Assembly: GCA_025517465.1 (NCBI GenBank)
Contig: JAOPKE010000001.1
Span: forward strand, 744,001-808,000
Direction of reading: 5' to 3'
DNA length: 64,000 bases
Origin: Halobacteria archaeon HArc-gm2
GTDB lineage: Archaea > Halobacteriota > Halobacteria > Halobacteriales > Haloarculaceae
Shown here: piece after piece, positions 56,306-63,775 of the stretch
Layout of the letters: every line of letters starts with the position of its first letter
Position numbering within the stretch: position 1 is the first letter of the stretch
Position numbers and translations under genes: made by a program
Notes under the pieces: model-generated
What the model was told of the DNA's origin: nothing
The model's database searches: none
Seen by the model: only the letters and a program-made list of their open reading frames with translations

Positions 56306-56524
56306 ATGGTCTCCGAAGACGCGACCGACTCCGGCTGTCCGAAGTGCGGTCACACCGAAACTGACGTCGGCACCATCTCTACGACCGGCGGCGGACTGAG
56401 CAAGATGTTCGATATACAGACGAACCAGTTCAGCGTCGTCTCCTGCCTCAACTGTGGGTACTCTGAACTGTACCGCGACACCGGCTCGGCCGGCAGCGAC
56501 ATCGTCGACGTGTTCCTGGGGTGA
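56306..56524 (+). CDS. Small zinc-ribbon protein
   Basis: A 72-residue protein starting at the ATG at 56306. GCPKCGHTETDVGTISTTGGG and VVSCLNCGYSELYRD give two CxxC pairs, the pattern of the nucleic-acid-binding zinc-ribbon family (DUF2082-like). MFDIQTNQFSVV lies between them. The adjoining gene, 3 bp downstream, encodes a small membrane protein, so the two may be co-expressed. Function unknown; the family is often near membrane or stress genes. Confidence 0.85.
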   Translation: MVSEDATDSGCPKCGHTETDVGTISTTGGGLSKMFDIQTNQFSVVSCLNCGYSELYRDTGSAGSDIVDVFLG

Positions 56525-56527
56525 GTC

Positions 56528-56749
56528 GTGCCCGGCGTCAGCCTGCTGTTCGCGCTGGTAGCGCTCCTCCTCACCGTCGGTGGCGGACTGGCCCTCTACG
56601 CGCTGGTGCGCGGCGAACGGAACCAGCGAACGACCACAGACCGTGAGACCGCCGAGCGGCTGGCTCGGCGTGACACGCGTGACGAGGACGAAGGGGCAGA
56701 GCAGACCCGGGACGGTAACGGGCCCATCGAAGGGAACCACTGGGGTTGA
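56528..56749 (+). CDS. Small single-pass membrane protein
   Basis: A 73-residue protein from a GTG at 56528, beginning MPGVSLLFALVALLLTVGGG and LALYALVRGERNQRT. One membrane helix (about 4-27) is followed by a charged cytosolic tail. The GTG start is 3 bp after the zinc-ribbon stop. It has no recognised family and ends 9 bp before the stop of the convergent sugar dehydrogenase gene. Confidence 0.65.
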   Translation: MPGVSLLFALVALLLTVGGGLALYALVRGERNQRTTTDRETAERLARRDTRDEDEGAEQTRDGNGPIEGNHWG

Positions 56750-56758
56750 TACCCAGCC

Positions 56759-58102
56759 TCAGGCCGGCCGGAGCCGATACACCGCACCCGACGAGCCGCT
56801 GACTCCGGCTTCCTCGCTGGTACAGACGAGGAGCTCGTCGGCCGCATCCCGCCCGAACGTGGGCACGAACGGTCCCACGTCCTCGACCGGAACGGTCGTC
56901 ACCGGCCAGAGCCCCTCCGAGCGCTCACGAGCGACGAACAGCTCGCCCTCCGCCTGCCAGTCGGCGAAGACGTAGGTCCCCTGGAGCGACGGGACAGCGT
57001 CGCCGTCGTACAGGTAGCCGCCGGTGACCGAGACGCCGGCGACTCCCTCACCGTCGTGGGGATACTCGATGATCGGGTCGACCAGCGGGTCGCCGTCGGG
57101 CGTCTCGTCCGGACAGCTGTCCGCCTCGAAGCAGTGGGTTCCCTCCCGGACGTTCCAGCCGTAGTTGCCGCCGCGTTCGACGACGTCGACTTCCTCGTAG
57201 GCGTTCTGGCCCACGTCCGCCGCGAACAGTCGACCATCGGGGCCGAAAGAAATGCGCCAGGGATTGCGGAATCCCCAGGCGTAGTGCTCGTCGAACCCGT
57301 CCGCGCCGACGAGCGGGTTGTCGTCTGGGATGGCGTAGTTTCGGCCCTCGCCGCCGCCGTTGCCGTCGACGTCGACGTCGATTCGCAGGATGCTCCCGAG
57401 GAGGTTCTCGGTGACGTCCTGGCCGTTTCCGCCCGCGGTAGCGTCGTACCAGTCTTCGACGTGGCCGGTGCCCTGGTCACCGCCGCCACCACCGTCGCCG
57501 ACCGCTACGTAGAGGAAGCCGTCGGGCCCGAACGTGACAGCGCCTGCGTTGTGGTTCGCCTGGGGTTCGGGAATCTCGAGCAACGTCGTCTCGGAGTCGG
57601 GGTCGGCGGTCGTGCCGTCAGGGCCGGTCCGGAACGAGGAGAGGACGAAGGTATGGGAGTAATCGTCCGGCGTGTTCGGCCGGGGTGGCGCGCTGTAGCG
57701 GACGAACACGCGGTCGTCGTCCGGGAAGTCCGGATGGAAGGCCAGTCCCAGCAATCCCTGCTCTGTGACCCCGGAGAGGGCGACCAGGCGCTCCGAGACG
57801 TCGAGGAACGGCTCGGTCCGCTGGTCGCCGTCCTCGACGAGGTGGATCTGTCCCGTCTGGTCGGCGACGAACACGCGATCCGGCTCCGGAACGGCCACTG
57901 AGACGGGCGAGGTGAACCCGTCGGCGAGTAGCTCACCGCGGAGCCGCAGGTCACCGAACGGGTCGTTCTCGGTCTCGTTGTCCTCCTCATTCTCGTTGTC
58001 GTCCTGGTTCTGGTCTCGATCACCTCGACAGCCGGCGAGCGCGCCGAGGAGGAGGGTTCCGGTCTGGAGGGCACGACGGCGAGTGACGGGATTCGTTCGC
58101 AC
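56759..58102 (-). CDS. PQQ-dependent sugar dehydrogenase family lipoprotein
   Basis: A 447-residue protein. The GTG start gives MRTNPVTRRRALQTGTLLLG, with twin Arg residues and a lipobox Cys25 (GALAGC), so it is Tat-exported and lipid-anchored. An acidic linker follows. The beta-propeller core has VSVAVPEPDRVFVADQTGQIHLVEDG, GLLGLAFHPDFPDDDRVFVRYS, NHNAGAVTFGPDGFLYVAVGDGGGGGDQG, RNPWRISFGPDGRLFAADVGQNAYEEVDVVERGGNYGW and GVSVTGGYLYDG. These are soluble glucose/sorbosone dehydrogenase signatures. It may oxidise extracellular sugars, but cofactor use cannot be confirmed by eye. Confidence 0.9.
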   Translation of the reverse strand: MRTNPVTRRRALQTGTLLLGALAGCRGDRDQNQDDNENEEDNETENDPFGDLRLRGELLADGFTSPVSVAVPEPDRVFVADQTGQIHLVEDGDQRTEPFLDVSERLVALSGVTEQGLLGLAFHPDFPDDDRVFVRYSAPPRPNTPDDYSHTFVLSSFRTGPDGTTADPDSETTLLEIPEPQANHNAGAVTFGPDGFLYVAVGDGGGGGDQGTGHVEDWYDATAGGNGQDVTENLLGSILRIDVDVDGNGGGEGRNYAIPDDNPLVGADGFDEHYAWGFRNPWRISFGPDGRLFAADVGQNAYEEVDVVERGGNYGWNVREGTHCFEADSCPDETPDGDPLVDPIIEYPHDGEGVAGVSVTGGYLYDGDAVPSLQGTYVFADWQAEGELFVARERSEGLWPVTTVPVEDVGPFVPTFGRDAADELLVCTSEEAGVSGSSGAVYRLRPA

Positions 58103-58231
58103 ACCGGAGAGGCTCGGCGAAGCCGATTAACTGTTTTGCAGGTCGGCCCGCGCGCCGATAAACTCGGAACAACGGGAGAGTGTCTCGTAGTCGAACCACT
58201 TTTGGGACCAGTGAGCGAACTTTACAACACA

Positions 58232-58480
58232 ATGGTCGACAAAGCGGACCTCAGAGAGCAGTTCACCGAAGCGTTCGAGGGCGCAGACTACCCCATCTCC
58301 AGTCCGATGGACCTCGTGCCGGCACTTCCCAACGGCCCGTCGACGAAGTTCGAATCGGGCGATTTCTCCATGACGGCGATGGAACTCAACACGAAACTCT
58401 CCGGGGACTTCCCCTACGACGACGTCGAGGCCTTCGTCGACGACGTGATGGCCGACCTCGAAGATCAGGACCTCATCTAG
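58232..58480 (+). CDS. MTH865-like small protein
   Basis: An 82-residue protein starting MVDKADLREQFTEAFEGADYPI, with SSPMDLVPALPNGPSTKFESGDFSMTAMELNTKL and FPYDDVEAFVDDVMADLEDQDLI. It fits the archaeal MTH865 family, a small EF-hand-like helical fold of unknown function. Upstream in-frame codons from 58136 give unlikely sequence. It stands alone between two minus-strand genes. Confidence 0.88.
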   Translation: MVDKADLREQFTEAFEGADYPISSPMDLVPALPNGPSTKFESGDFSMTAMELNTKLSGDFPYDDVEAFVDDVMADLEDQDLI

Positions 58481-58488
58481 GAGGTTTC

Positions 58489-58977
58489 TCAGCTCCCGAG
58501 ACTCGCGAACACGACCAGTAGCGTCGCGACGGTACCGAGGACAAACAGCAGGACGTTCGCGGCCCAGTTCTTCGCGTACACCAGGTCGAGCGTGAAGTGA
58601 CGGTCTGAGAGCGGCCAGAACGGCCGGATCCCCATCGGCGTGATGACGTCGGCCAGCAGGTGGGAGACGACCGTCAGCGCGCCAACGGCGAACCCGAACC
58701 GGCCGAACGTTCGAGCCGCCGCGGCGTCGACCTGCGACCCGACGACCCACCCCGCTGCGCCCACGAGGAGTCCGACGAGAACCGCGAAACCGAACGTGTG
58801 AGTCGGGCCACGGTGGTCCACGAACGGAATGGGGCGGTCGCAGTCCGGCGCCATCGCCAGCGCGATGGCGAGCGCGCCACCGACGAGAGCGAGGGCGTCG
58901 TCACCGCTGGCGAGGAGAAAGCGGGCGACCGGTGAGTACAGGAGAAGGGCAGTCCCGTAGTGACCCAGCTGCATCAT
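58489..58977 (-). CDS. Membrane-bound metal-dependent hydrolase (YdjM-like)
   Basis: A 162-residue protein with four membrane helices. The motifs DCDRPIPFVDHRGPTHTFGFAVLVGLL and VVSHLLADVITPMGIRPFWPLSD match the family once called LexA-binding inner-membrane metal-dependent hydrolases. It supplies Asp and His residues for a metal site (DHRGPTH, HLLAD). It may cleave a membrane lipid or phosphate ester. Start at 58977 or 58974 (two adjacent ATGs). It lies directly before the TnpB element, whose left end begins just after its start codon. Confidence 0.87.
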   Translation of the reverse strand: MMQLGHYGTALLLYSPVARFLLASGDDALALVGGALAIALAMAPDCDRPIPFVDHRGPTHTFGFAVLVGLLVGAAGWVVGSQVDAAAARTFGRFGFAVGALTVVSHLLADVITPMGIRPFWPLSDRHFTLDLVYAKNWAANVLLFVLGTVATLLVVFASLGS

Positions 58978-59113
58978 AGGGAAGCAAGGTGGATACCTGC
59001 GCCTTTAGGCGCAGGAGGAAACCGACACTTATGAACGATACATCTCTCGATAGCAGGCCGACTCTCGCTTTGTTTATTAATATTTAAGTACATAGTACAT
59101 ATTGTGATACTAT

Positions 59114-60316
59114 ATGGAGGTTCGTCGAACCGTTCCCGTCAAACTCGACGTCGACGAGAGCGACGCGGACCTTCTTCACGAGACGATCCAACAGTTCCTC
59201 GACGCTGCGAACTACGTCGTCGACGCAGCCTACGACGGTGAATGGGTCGAGACCCGCAAGTCCGTCCTTCAGGAGGAGACGTACAGCGACGTCCGTGAGC
59301 GAACGGAGCTCCACAGTAACCACGTGCAGTCTGCACGCGACCGTGCTGTCGACGCGCTCAAGAGCGTCGTCGCTAAGTGGTCGAATGAAGAATCGGCGTC
59401 TCTCCCGACCTTCACGACGCCGTTCTGCGAGTACAACCACCGCAACGCGACGTTCTACGACGATCACGCAACGCTGTCGACTGTTGATGGGCGCGTCACC
59501 GTCGGGTACCAGTTTCCCGACGACGACCGCGACACGCCCCACTCGCAGTACCTCACGAGCGAGGACTTCGAAACGACCGGCGCCACGCTCCATTATCGCG
59601 AGGGCTCGTTCTTCCTGCACGTCCGAACAAAGGCGGACGTGGACGTCCCCGACCGACCCGAGAACGGAACGGTTCTTGGAGTCGATCTCGGGGTCGAGAA
59701 CATCGCCGTCACCTCGACGGGAACATTCTGGAGCGCAGACGAGCTCAACCACTGGCACCGCGAATACGAGAAGCGTCGTGGATCGCTCGGACAGTGCGGG
59801 ACGAGATGGGCGCACGAGAACATCCAGTCCGTTGGTCGAACGGAAACTGGACGTTTCGAGCAGCTCTTGCATCGGGTCGCGAACGGGATCGTCGACGAGG
59901 CGCTCGAGAATGGGTGTTCGTACATCGCCTTCGAGGACCTGACGAACATCCGCAATCGTATGGGTGGACTCAAGAAGCTCCACGAGTGGGCGTTCCGCCG
60001 ACTCTACAGCTACGTCGAGTACAAAGGCGAAGCGCTTGGGCTCTCCATCCAACAGGTGAACCCACAGTACACGAGCCAGCGGTGTTCGACGTGCGGATTC
60101 ACCCACAAACAGAATCGCTCGTCGCAGGACTCGTTCTGTTGTCGGGACTGCGGGTACGAGAACCACGCGGACTACAACGCAGCGAAGAACATCGGTCTGA
60201 AGCTCCGTCGCAACCAGACTGGGGGCGGGGGAGGCGCACCCGTAGGCGTGCGCTTGAACAACGGGATGTTGACCACGAACGGGGTAGTTCCCGTACCAGA
60301 TTCGGTTAGAGTGTGA
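59114..60316 (+). CDS. tnpB: TnpB RNA-guided endonuclease (IS1341-type)
   Basis: A 400-residue TnpB. RuvC-like catalytic residues are Asp191 in [13 protein letters not shown], Glu274 in [14 protein letters not shown] and Asp353 in [13 protein letters not shown]. The zinc finger uses CSTCGF and CCRDCGYE. The N-terminal OB/REC region and the motif [22 protein letters not shown] are intact. All catalytic residues are in place, so it is likely active. Family members cut DNA next to a target motif, guided by an RNA from the element's right end, and help the transposon persist. The AT-rich leader at 59071-59113 is probably the promoter. Confidence 0.95.
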   Translation: MEVRRTVPVKLDVDESDADLLHETIQQFLDAANYVVDAAYDGEWVETRKSVLQEETYSDVRERTELHSNHVQSARDRAVDALKSVVAKWSNEESASLPTFTTPFCEYNHRNATFYDDHATLSTVDGRVTVGYQFPDDDRDTPHSQYLTSEDFETTGATLHYREGSFFLHVRTKADVDVPDRPENGTVLGVDLGVENIAVTSTGTFWSADELNHWHREYEKRRGSLGQCGTRWAHENIQSVGRTETGRFEQLLHRVANGIVDEALENGCSYIAFEDLTNIRNRMGGLKKLHEWAFRRLYSYVEYKGEALGLSIQQVNPQYTSQRCSTCGFTHKQNRSSQDSFCCRDCGYENHADYNAAKNIGLKLRRNQTGGGGGAPVGVRLNNGMLTTNGVVPVPDSVRV

Positions 60317-60356
60317 GTCCATGTTGAATGCCACGGCCGTTAGGCCGTGGTAGCTT
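60210..60356 (+). ncRNA. Candidate omega/re-RNA region overlapping the tnpB 3' end
   Basis: In related elements the guide RNA starts inside the 3' part of tnpB and runs to the right end. Here the G-rich stretch after NQTGGGGG and the terminal hairpin 60331-60350 occupy that place. The boundaries are only approximate, and the guide segment would be the flanking DNA just after the right end. Confidence 0.5.
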
Positions 60357-60487
60357 ACACGCGCCCTACTGCGTTCTGCCCTAAAATTCTACGGAGTGAG
60401 CGCCGGTTCTCGCAGCGTCACCGGTATCGATCTGTGGCGCTCCGACCAACGACAGTTATTTCCTGTCCTTGGCGTTAGTTGACCCTA

Positions 60488-61159
60488 ATGCTGAGCGCAA
60501 AGATGGAGGACTATCTGAAAGCCATCTATCGCCTCCAGCGCGACGGCGACGGCCCGGTGACGACCTCGGCGCTGGCCGACGCGCTCGACGTGACGTCACC
60601 GACGGCATCCAGCATGCTCGACACGCTCGAGGAACGGGGATTCGTCGAACGGGAGAAGTACCAGGGGACGAGGCTCACGCGGGACGGCGAGACGGTTGCG
60701 CTCGAGGTCATCCGCCACCACCGGTTGCTCGAGACGTACCTCACGGAGCAACTGGGGTTCGACTGGACGGAGGTCCACGACGAGGCCGATCGACTCGAGC
60801 ACCACATCAGCGAGGAGTTCGAGCGCCGCGTCGCCGCTGCGCTCGACGACCCCGTGGTCGACCCCCACGGAGACCCCATCCCCAGCGAGACGCTGGAGCC
60901 CCTGGACGGAACCCCTGGCATCACGCTCGCGGAACAGGAACCCGGTGACGTGGTTGTCGTCGAACGAGTGAGCGACCGTGACCCCGAGGAACTGTCCTAC
61001 CTCTCGAAACAGGGAATTACGCCGGACCAGCGGGTGGAAGTCCTCGACGTGGCGCCCATCGGCATGATGACCGTCCGCGTGGACGGCGACGAGGTGTCGC
61101 TGCCCGACCGCGTGACGGAGATGATCCAGGTGATCACCGTCGAAGAGGCAGAACTCTGA
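60488..61159 (+). CDS. DtxR/MntR-type metal-dependent regulator
   Basis: A 223-residue iron/manganese-dependent repressor. The winged helix is MEDYLKAIYRLQRDGDGPVTTSALADALDVTSPTASSMLDTLEERGFVEREKYQGTRLTRDGE. The dimerisation/metal domain follows, with EVIRHHRLLETYLTEQLGFDWTEVHDEADRLEHHISEEFERR holding the His, Glu and Cys/Asp ligands. A C-terminal FeoA/SH3-like domain covers about 140-223. ATG 60488 is chosen over TTG 60479. It probably controls metal uptake genes elsewhere. The neighbouring TnpB element is unrelated. Confidence 0.93.
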   Translation: MLSAKMEDYLKAIYRLQRDGDGPVTTSALADALDVTSPTASSMLDTLEERGFVEREKYQGTRLTRDGETVALEVIRHHRLLETYLTEQLGFDWTEVHDEADRLEHHISEEFERRVAAALDDPVVDPHGDPIPSETLEPLDGTPGITLAEQEPGDVVVVERVSDRDPEELSYLSKQGITPDQRVEVLDVAPIGMMTVRVDGDEVSLPDRVTEMIQVITVEEAEL

Positions 61160-61204
61160 GGCCGAGGCCTCACCGCCGGCAGAACTGACCCGAGCACCTC
61201 GCGT

Positions 61205-61507
61205 TTACCTGGCGGTCGCCGAGTTCCGCCGGGTGACGTACAGCGAGTAGGCGATGATTCCGAATCCGACCATGGTCAGCCCGTTCTCCAGGACGAGCGC
61301 CTGGGCCCCGTCGAACACGAGTAACTGGTCGACGATACCCGCGAGCAGCGAACCGAAGGTGACGATACCGAATCCCACGGCGAGATACGTGAGCCCGGAA
61401 GAGCCGGTCTTGCGAGCGGCCTTGGCGGCGAGATAGGTAATCAGGCCGCCCAGGCAGAGCGTGACGGTCTTGAATGCGATGACGACGATTGGAATAGTCC
61501 CGTTCAT
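61205..61507 (-). CDS. Small three-helix membrane protein (DUF7521-like)
   Basis: A 100-residue protein with three membrane helices (MNGTIPIVVIAFKTVTLCLGGLITYLAA, SGLTYLAVGFGIVTFGSLLAGI and LVLENGLTMVGFGIIAYSLYVT). Proteins like this are commonly found next to an ArsR-like regulator in haloarchaea. The start lies within the stop of that regulator, which it overlaps by 4 bp. No function is known; a redox or signalling membrane role has been suggested by context only. Confidence 0.82.
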   Translation of the reverse strand: MNGTIPIVVIAFKTVTLCLGGLITYLAAKAARKTGSSGLTYLAVGFGIVTFGSLLAGIVDQLLVFDGAQALVLENGLTMVGFGIIAYSLYVTRRNSATAR

Positions 61508-61866
61508 AGTTCCTCACTGATGCGTGACCAGAAGCGTGCGAGCCGTTCGTCGGGTGATTCGGATCCACTCACCACGTCGACATCAAAGGACTGGTCTCCG
61601 TCGACGGCGACGAACACCCCGTCGAAGTCCCTGACGTAACAGGTGGCGTGGTGCCCATCGGAGCGAATCCGCGTGCGTTCCTCGACGAGGCCTGCCTCGC
61701 TCAGGATCTCCAGCTTGCGGTACGTGCTCGTCTGGGGGAGATCACACTGCTCTGCGACCTCCTTGGCGGAGGCGGGCGAGTCGAGGGAGACAACTATCTG
61801 ACGACAATCGGGGTCCGCGAGGGCGTCGAACAGTGGTTGATTCGCGTGGTGTTCGTCTGTCGTCAT
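61504..61866 (-). CDS. ArsR-like winged-helix regulator
   Basis: A 120-residue protein starting at the ATG at 61866. PLFDALADPDCRQIVVSLDSPASAKEVAEQCDLPQTSTYRKLEILSEAGLVEERTR is a clear ArsR-type HTH. A C-terminal beta region follows (GHHATCYVRDFDGVFVAVDGDQSFDVDVV). The gene for a small membrane protein overlaps its end by 4 bp, so this pair acts as a unit. No metal-binding Cys pair typical of metal sensors is visible, so the signal is probably not a metal. Confidence 0.87.
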   Translation of the reverse strand: MTTDEHHANQPLFDALADPDCRQIVVSLDSPASAKEVAEQCDLPQTSTYRKLEILSEAGLVEERTRIRSDGHHATCYVRDFDGVFVAVDGDQSFDVDVVSGSESPDERLARFWSRISEEL

Positions 61867-62132
61867 GGCTATCGATCCGTCGCGATCCGTCGGCCGAATC
61901 ACAGGGTTCGTCGTTCAGGTCCCGGCTGTCGCCTCGGCGGACCCTCACTTCAGAGGGGCGATTGCGGGGGAGGCCCCTCAACGTACCGGTTCGTCGGTCA
62001 GCGTGCGGAATTCAGGGTGACGGCCGCGTCCGGACGTATTCGATGACCGAATAAAGTATCGAATACCGATTTCCAGAATCTGGAAACCAGAGCGTCGCAT
62101 TACGTCGAAGCGGGTCGAACACAGAATCAGGT
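61867..62132. promoter_or_regulatory. Divergent region regulator / halocyanin with two inverted repeats
   Basis: TATTCG-ATGAC-CGAATA at 62037-62053 and TTTCCAG-AAT-CTGGAAA at 62070-62086 are perfect inverted repeats with 6- and 7-bp arms. They lie 46 to 96 bp upstream of the halocyanin start, close to AT-rich sequence (ATAAAGTATCGAATACC, 62051-62067). They are good candidates for regulator-binding sites; whether the adjacent ArsR-like protein uses them is not known. Confidence 0.45.
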
Positions 62133-63029
62133 ATGCGCTCCCCGCTTACCAGACGCCACCTCCTCGGTACCGCAGCAGGACTGACGGCCACCGCCGGATG
62201 CGTAAGTAGCGGAACCACACGCTCACCGGACACGGCCGAGAACGGTTCCACTCAGACCTCCACTACAGAGCCATCGGAGGACGCGAGCGAGCAATCCGAA
62301 ACCGACCTCGACGCCTGGCTCGCCGACGCCAACGGGTACGACGGAACGATACCCCGGGCGGGCCACGACGATTCCGTCTCGATCTGGGTCGGCGAGGACG
62401 CCGAGCACGATGGCGAGTACCTGGCGTTCGACCCGCCGGCTATCGAGATCGCGCCCGGCACGACAGTCTACTGGGAGTGGACCGGCCACGGCGGCGCGCA
62501 CAACGTCGTCTCTACCGACGACGCCTTCGAGAGTGGCGACCCCGTCGAGGCCAACACCGGCACTATCTTCGAACACACGTTCGAGGAGACCGGAACGTAC
62601 CGCTACGTCTGCGAAGAGCACGACGACGATGGCATGAAGGGCGCCATCGTCGTCGCCACGCCACCGTCGACTGACTATCCGGCCGTGGACGAGTGGCTCG
62701 CGGGCGTCAGCATCTGGGACGGGACCATCGCCGACGAAACCGACGTCGAGACGACGACCGTGACAGTCGGCGCCGAAGACCACCGCGGCGCGTTCGCGTT
62801 CTCGCCGCCCGCGGTAAAGATTGCAGCCGGGACGACGGTCTCGTGGGAGTGGACTGGCGAGGGCGGCGGTCACGACGTCGTGTTCGAGGACGCCGATATC
62901 CGGACTGACGACATCCACGTTGAGCCCGGCGTCCACTTCGAGCACATGTTCACGGAGTCCGGTGTCTACCGGTACGCCTGTCGACCCCACGAGGGCGTCG
63001 GCATGAAGGGCGTCGTCGTCGTCGAGTAG
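62133..63029 (+). CDS. Halocyanin with two blue-copper domains
   Basis: A 298-residue lipoprotein. TRRHLLGTAAGLTATAGC gives the Tat motif and lipobox Cys23. After an acidic linker, two plastocyanin-like domains follow. The first has GGAHNVVSTD, RYVCEEHDDDGMKG; the second has GGHDVVFED, RYACRPHEGVGMKG. Each has the complete His-Cys-His-Met set for a type 1 copper. Halocyanins are mobile electron carriers on the outer face of the haloarchaeal membrane. Two domains in one protein are less common than one; they may pass electrons between them. Confidence 0.94.
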   Translation: MRSPLTRRHLLGTAAGLTATAGCVSSGTTRSPDTAENGSTQTSTTEPSEDASEQSETDLDAWLADANGYDGTIPRAGHDDSVSIWVGEDAEHDGEYLAFDPPAIEIAPGTTVYWEWTGHGGAHNVVSTDDAFESGDPVEANTGTIFEHTFEETGTYRYVCEEHDDDGMKGAIVVATPPSTDYPAVDEWLAGVSIWDGTIADETDVETTTVTVGAEDHRGAFAFSPPAVKIAAGTTVSWEWTGEGGGHDVVFEDADIRTDDIHVEPGVHFEHMFTESGVYRYACRPHEGVGMKGVVVVE

Positions 63030-63351
63030 GGACCAGATTCGAACCGGAGGAGCCGGTCGAGCCCGGTTCGCTGCGCGCGACCTCCCTGATTAGAATCCCG
63101 CCATGCCAGTTCAGTCGTCGCTACGCTCCTCCTTGCACGGGCGTGGCGGGACTGAGCGAAACCGAAGGTTTCGCGAAGGTCGCCACGCCCGCGAGTGTGT
63201 TTCGAGCGGACGCGAGAAACCACGAAGCGGGCGTGGCGGGATTCGAACCGGAGCGAGACATTCCTGCTCGGGCTTCGCCCTGTGCGGGCTGTGACTCGCA
63301 GGGCTCGAATCCCGCCATGCCGGTTCAGTCGTCGCTACGCTCCTCCTTGCA
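63030..63351. repeat. Repeated fragments of the adjacent tRNA-Arg 3' half
   Basis: A 59-bp segment at 63093-63151 recurs at 63307-63365 with one mismatch. The second copy's last 14 bp are the acceptor/T-arm part of the tRNA gene. A further 22-bp copy (63228-63249) matches the tRNA 3' end at 63352-63373 exactly. Inverted versions of the same T-arm (63093-63107 and about 63304-63321) lie beside the direct ones. No gene is convincing; frames across these repeats resemble each other only because of the repeats. This may be the residue of repeated integration or excision at the tRNA. Confidence 0.75.
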
Positions 63352-63425
63352 CGGGCGTGGCGGGATTCGAACCCGCGATCTAGGGGTTAGGAACCCCTCA
63401 CCCTGATCCACTAGGCCACACGCCC
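63352..63425 (-). tRNA. tRNA-Arg (anticodon CCT)
   Basis: The complement of 63352-63425 folds as a cloverleaf: acceptor GGGCGTG/CACGCCC, D-arm region TGGCCTAGTGGATCAGG, anticodon stem AGGGG/CCCCT around the loop TTCCTAA with anticodon CCT, and T-arm GCGGGTTCGAATCCCGC. The CCA end is not encoded. Codon AGG is its target. The sequence next to its 3' end contains repeated copies of its own 3' half. Confidence 0.95.
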
Positions 63426-63502
63426 TGTTCGGTACAACGCAGGTTAGTGAAAAACGCTTTCCGTTCCACTCCGGGGAGTGAAAATAGCAGAAATCGCGCG
63501 AA

Positions 63503-63775
63503 TTACTCGGTGGACGTCTCGGTCGTGGTGGATTCGGTGGCGTCCGATTCGACCGTGGTGTCGGCGGACGTGCTCGACTTCGTCTCGCCGTCGCGAATCT
63601 CCTGGAGTTCCTGCTCTACTTCTTCGCGGCCTTTCTGGAATTCACCCATCGCCTCGCCGGTCGAGCGGGCGAGCTTGGGGATCTTGTTCGCGCCGAACAG
63701 CAGGACTGCGATCAGGAGAATGATCATCATCTCCTGGGTTCCGGGCAGTCCGATTTGAAGGACGGGTGCTACCAT
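63503..63775 (-). CDS. tatA: Sec-independent translocase subunit TatA
   Basis: A 90-residue protein beginning MVAPVLQIGLPGTQEMMIILLIAVLLFGANKIPKLARSTGEAMGEFQKG. It has one membrane helix, the FGxxKIPKLAR hinge and an amphipathic helix, then an acidic Ser/Thr-rich tail. TatA forms the pore-like part of the twin-arginine translocase, which haloarchaea use heavily. The Tat-dependent lipoproteins found in this window depend on such a system. tatC genes are not in the window. Confidence 0.93.
   Translation of the reverse strand: MVAPVLQIGLPGTQEMMIILLIAVLLFGANKIPKLARSTGEAMGEFQKGREEVEQELQEIRDGETKSSTSADTTVESDATESTTTETSTE

Larger units (their letters stand above)
58981..60356 (+). mobile_element. Stand-alone IS200/IS605-type tnpB element
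   Basis: The element contains only tnpB, between two similar hairpins. The left is 58996-59015 (8-bp stem, loop TTTA) and the right is 60331-60350 (8-bp stem, loop GTTA). The hairpins resemble each other and mark subterminal ends of IS200/IS605-family transposons. No tnpA gene is present, so movement would need a transposase in trans. The exact ends are not fixed; they are set here at the start of the left AT-poor block and a few bases past the right hairpin. Confidence 0.75.

Noticed and set aside
63103-63406. Short proteins with GVAGFEPE/GRGGIRT sequences near the tRNA
   Set aside because: These frames are translations of tRNA-derived repeats; both strands give similar text, which marks spurious ORFs.
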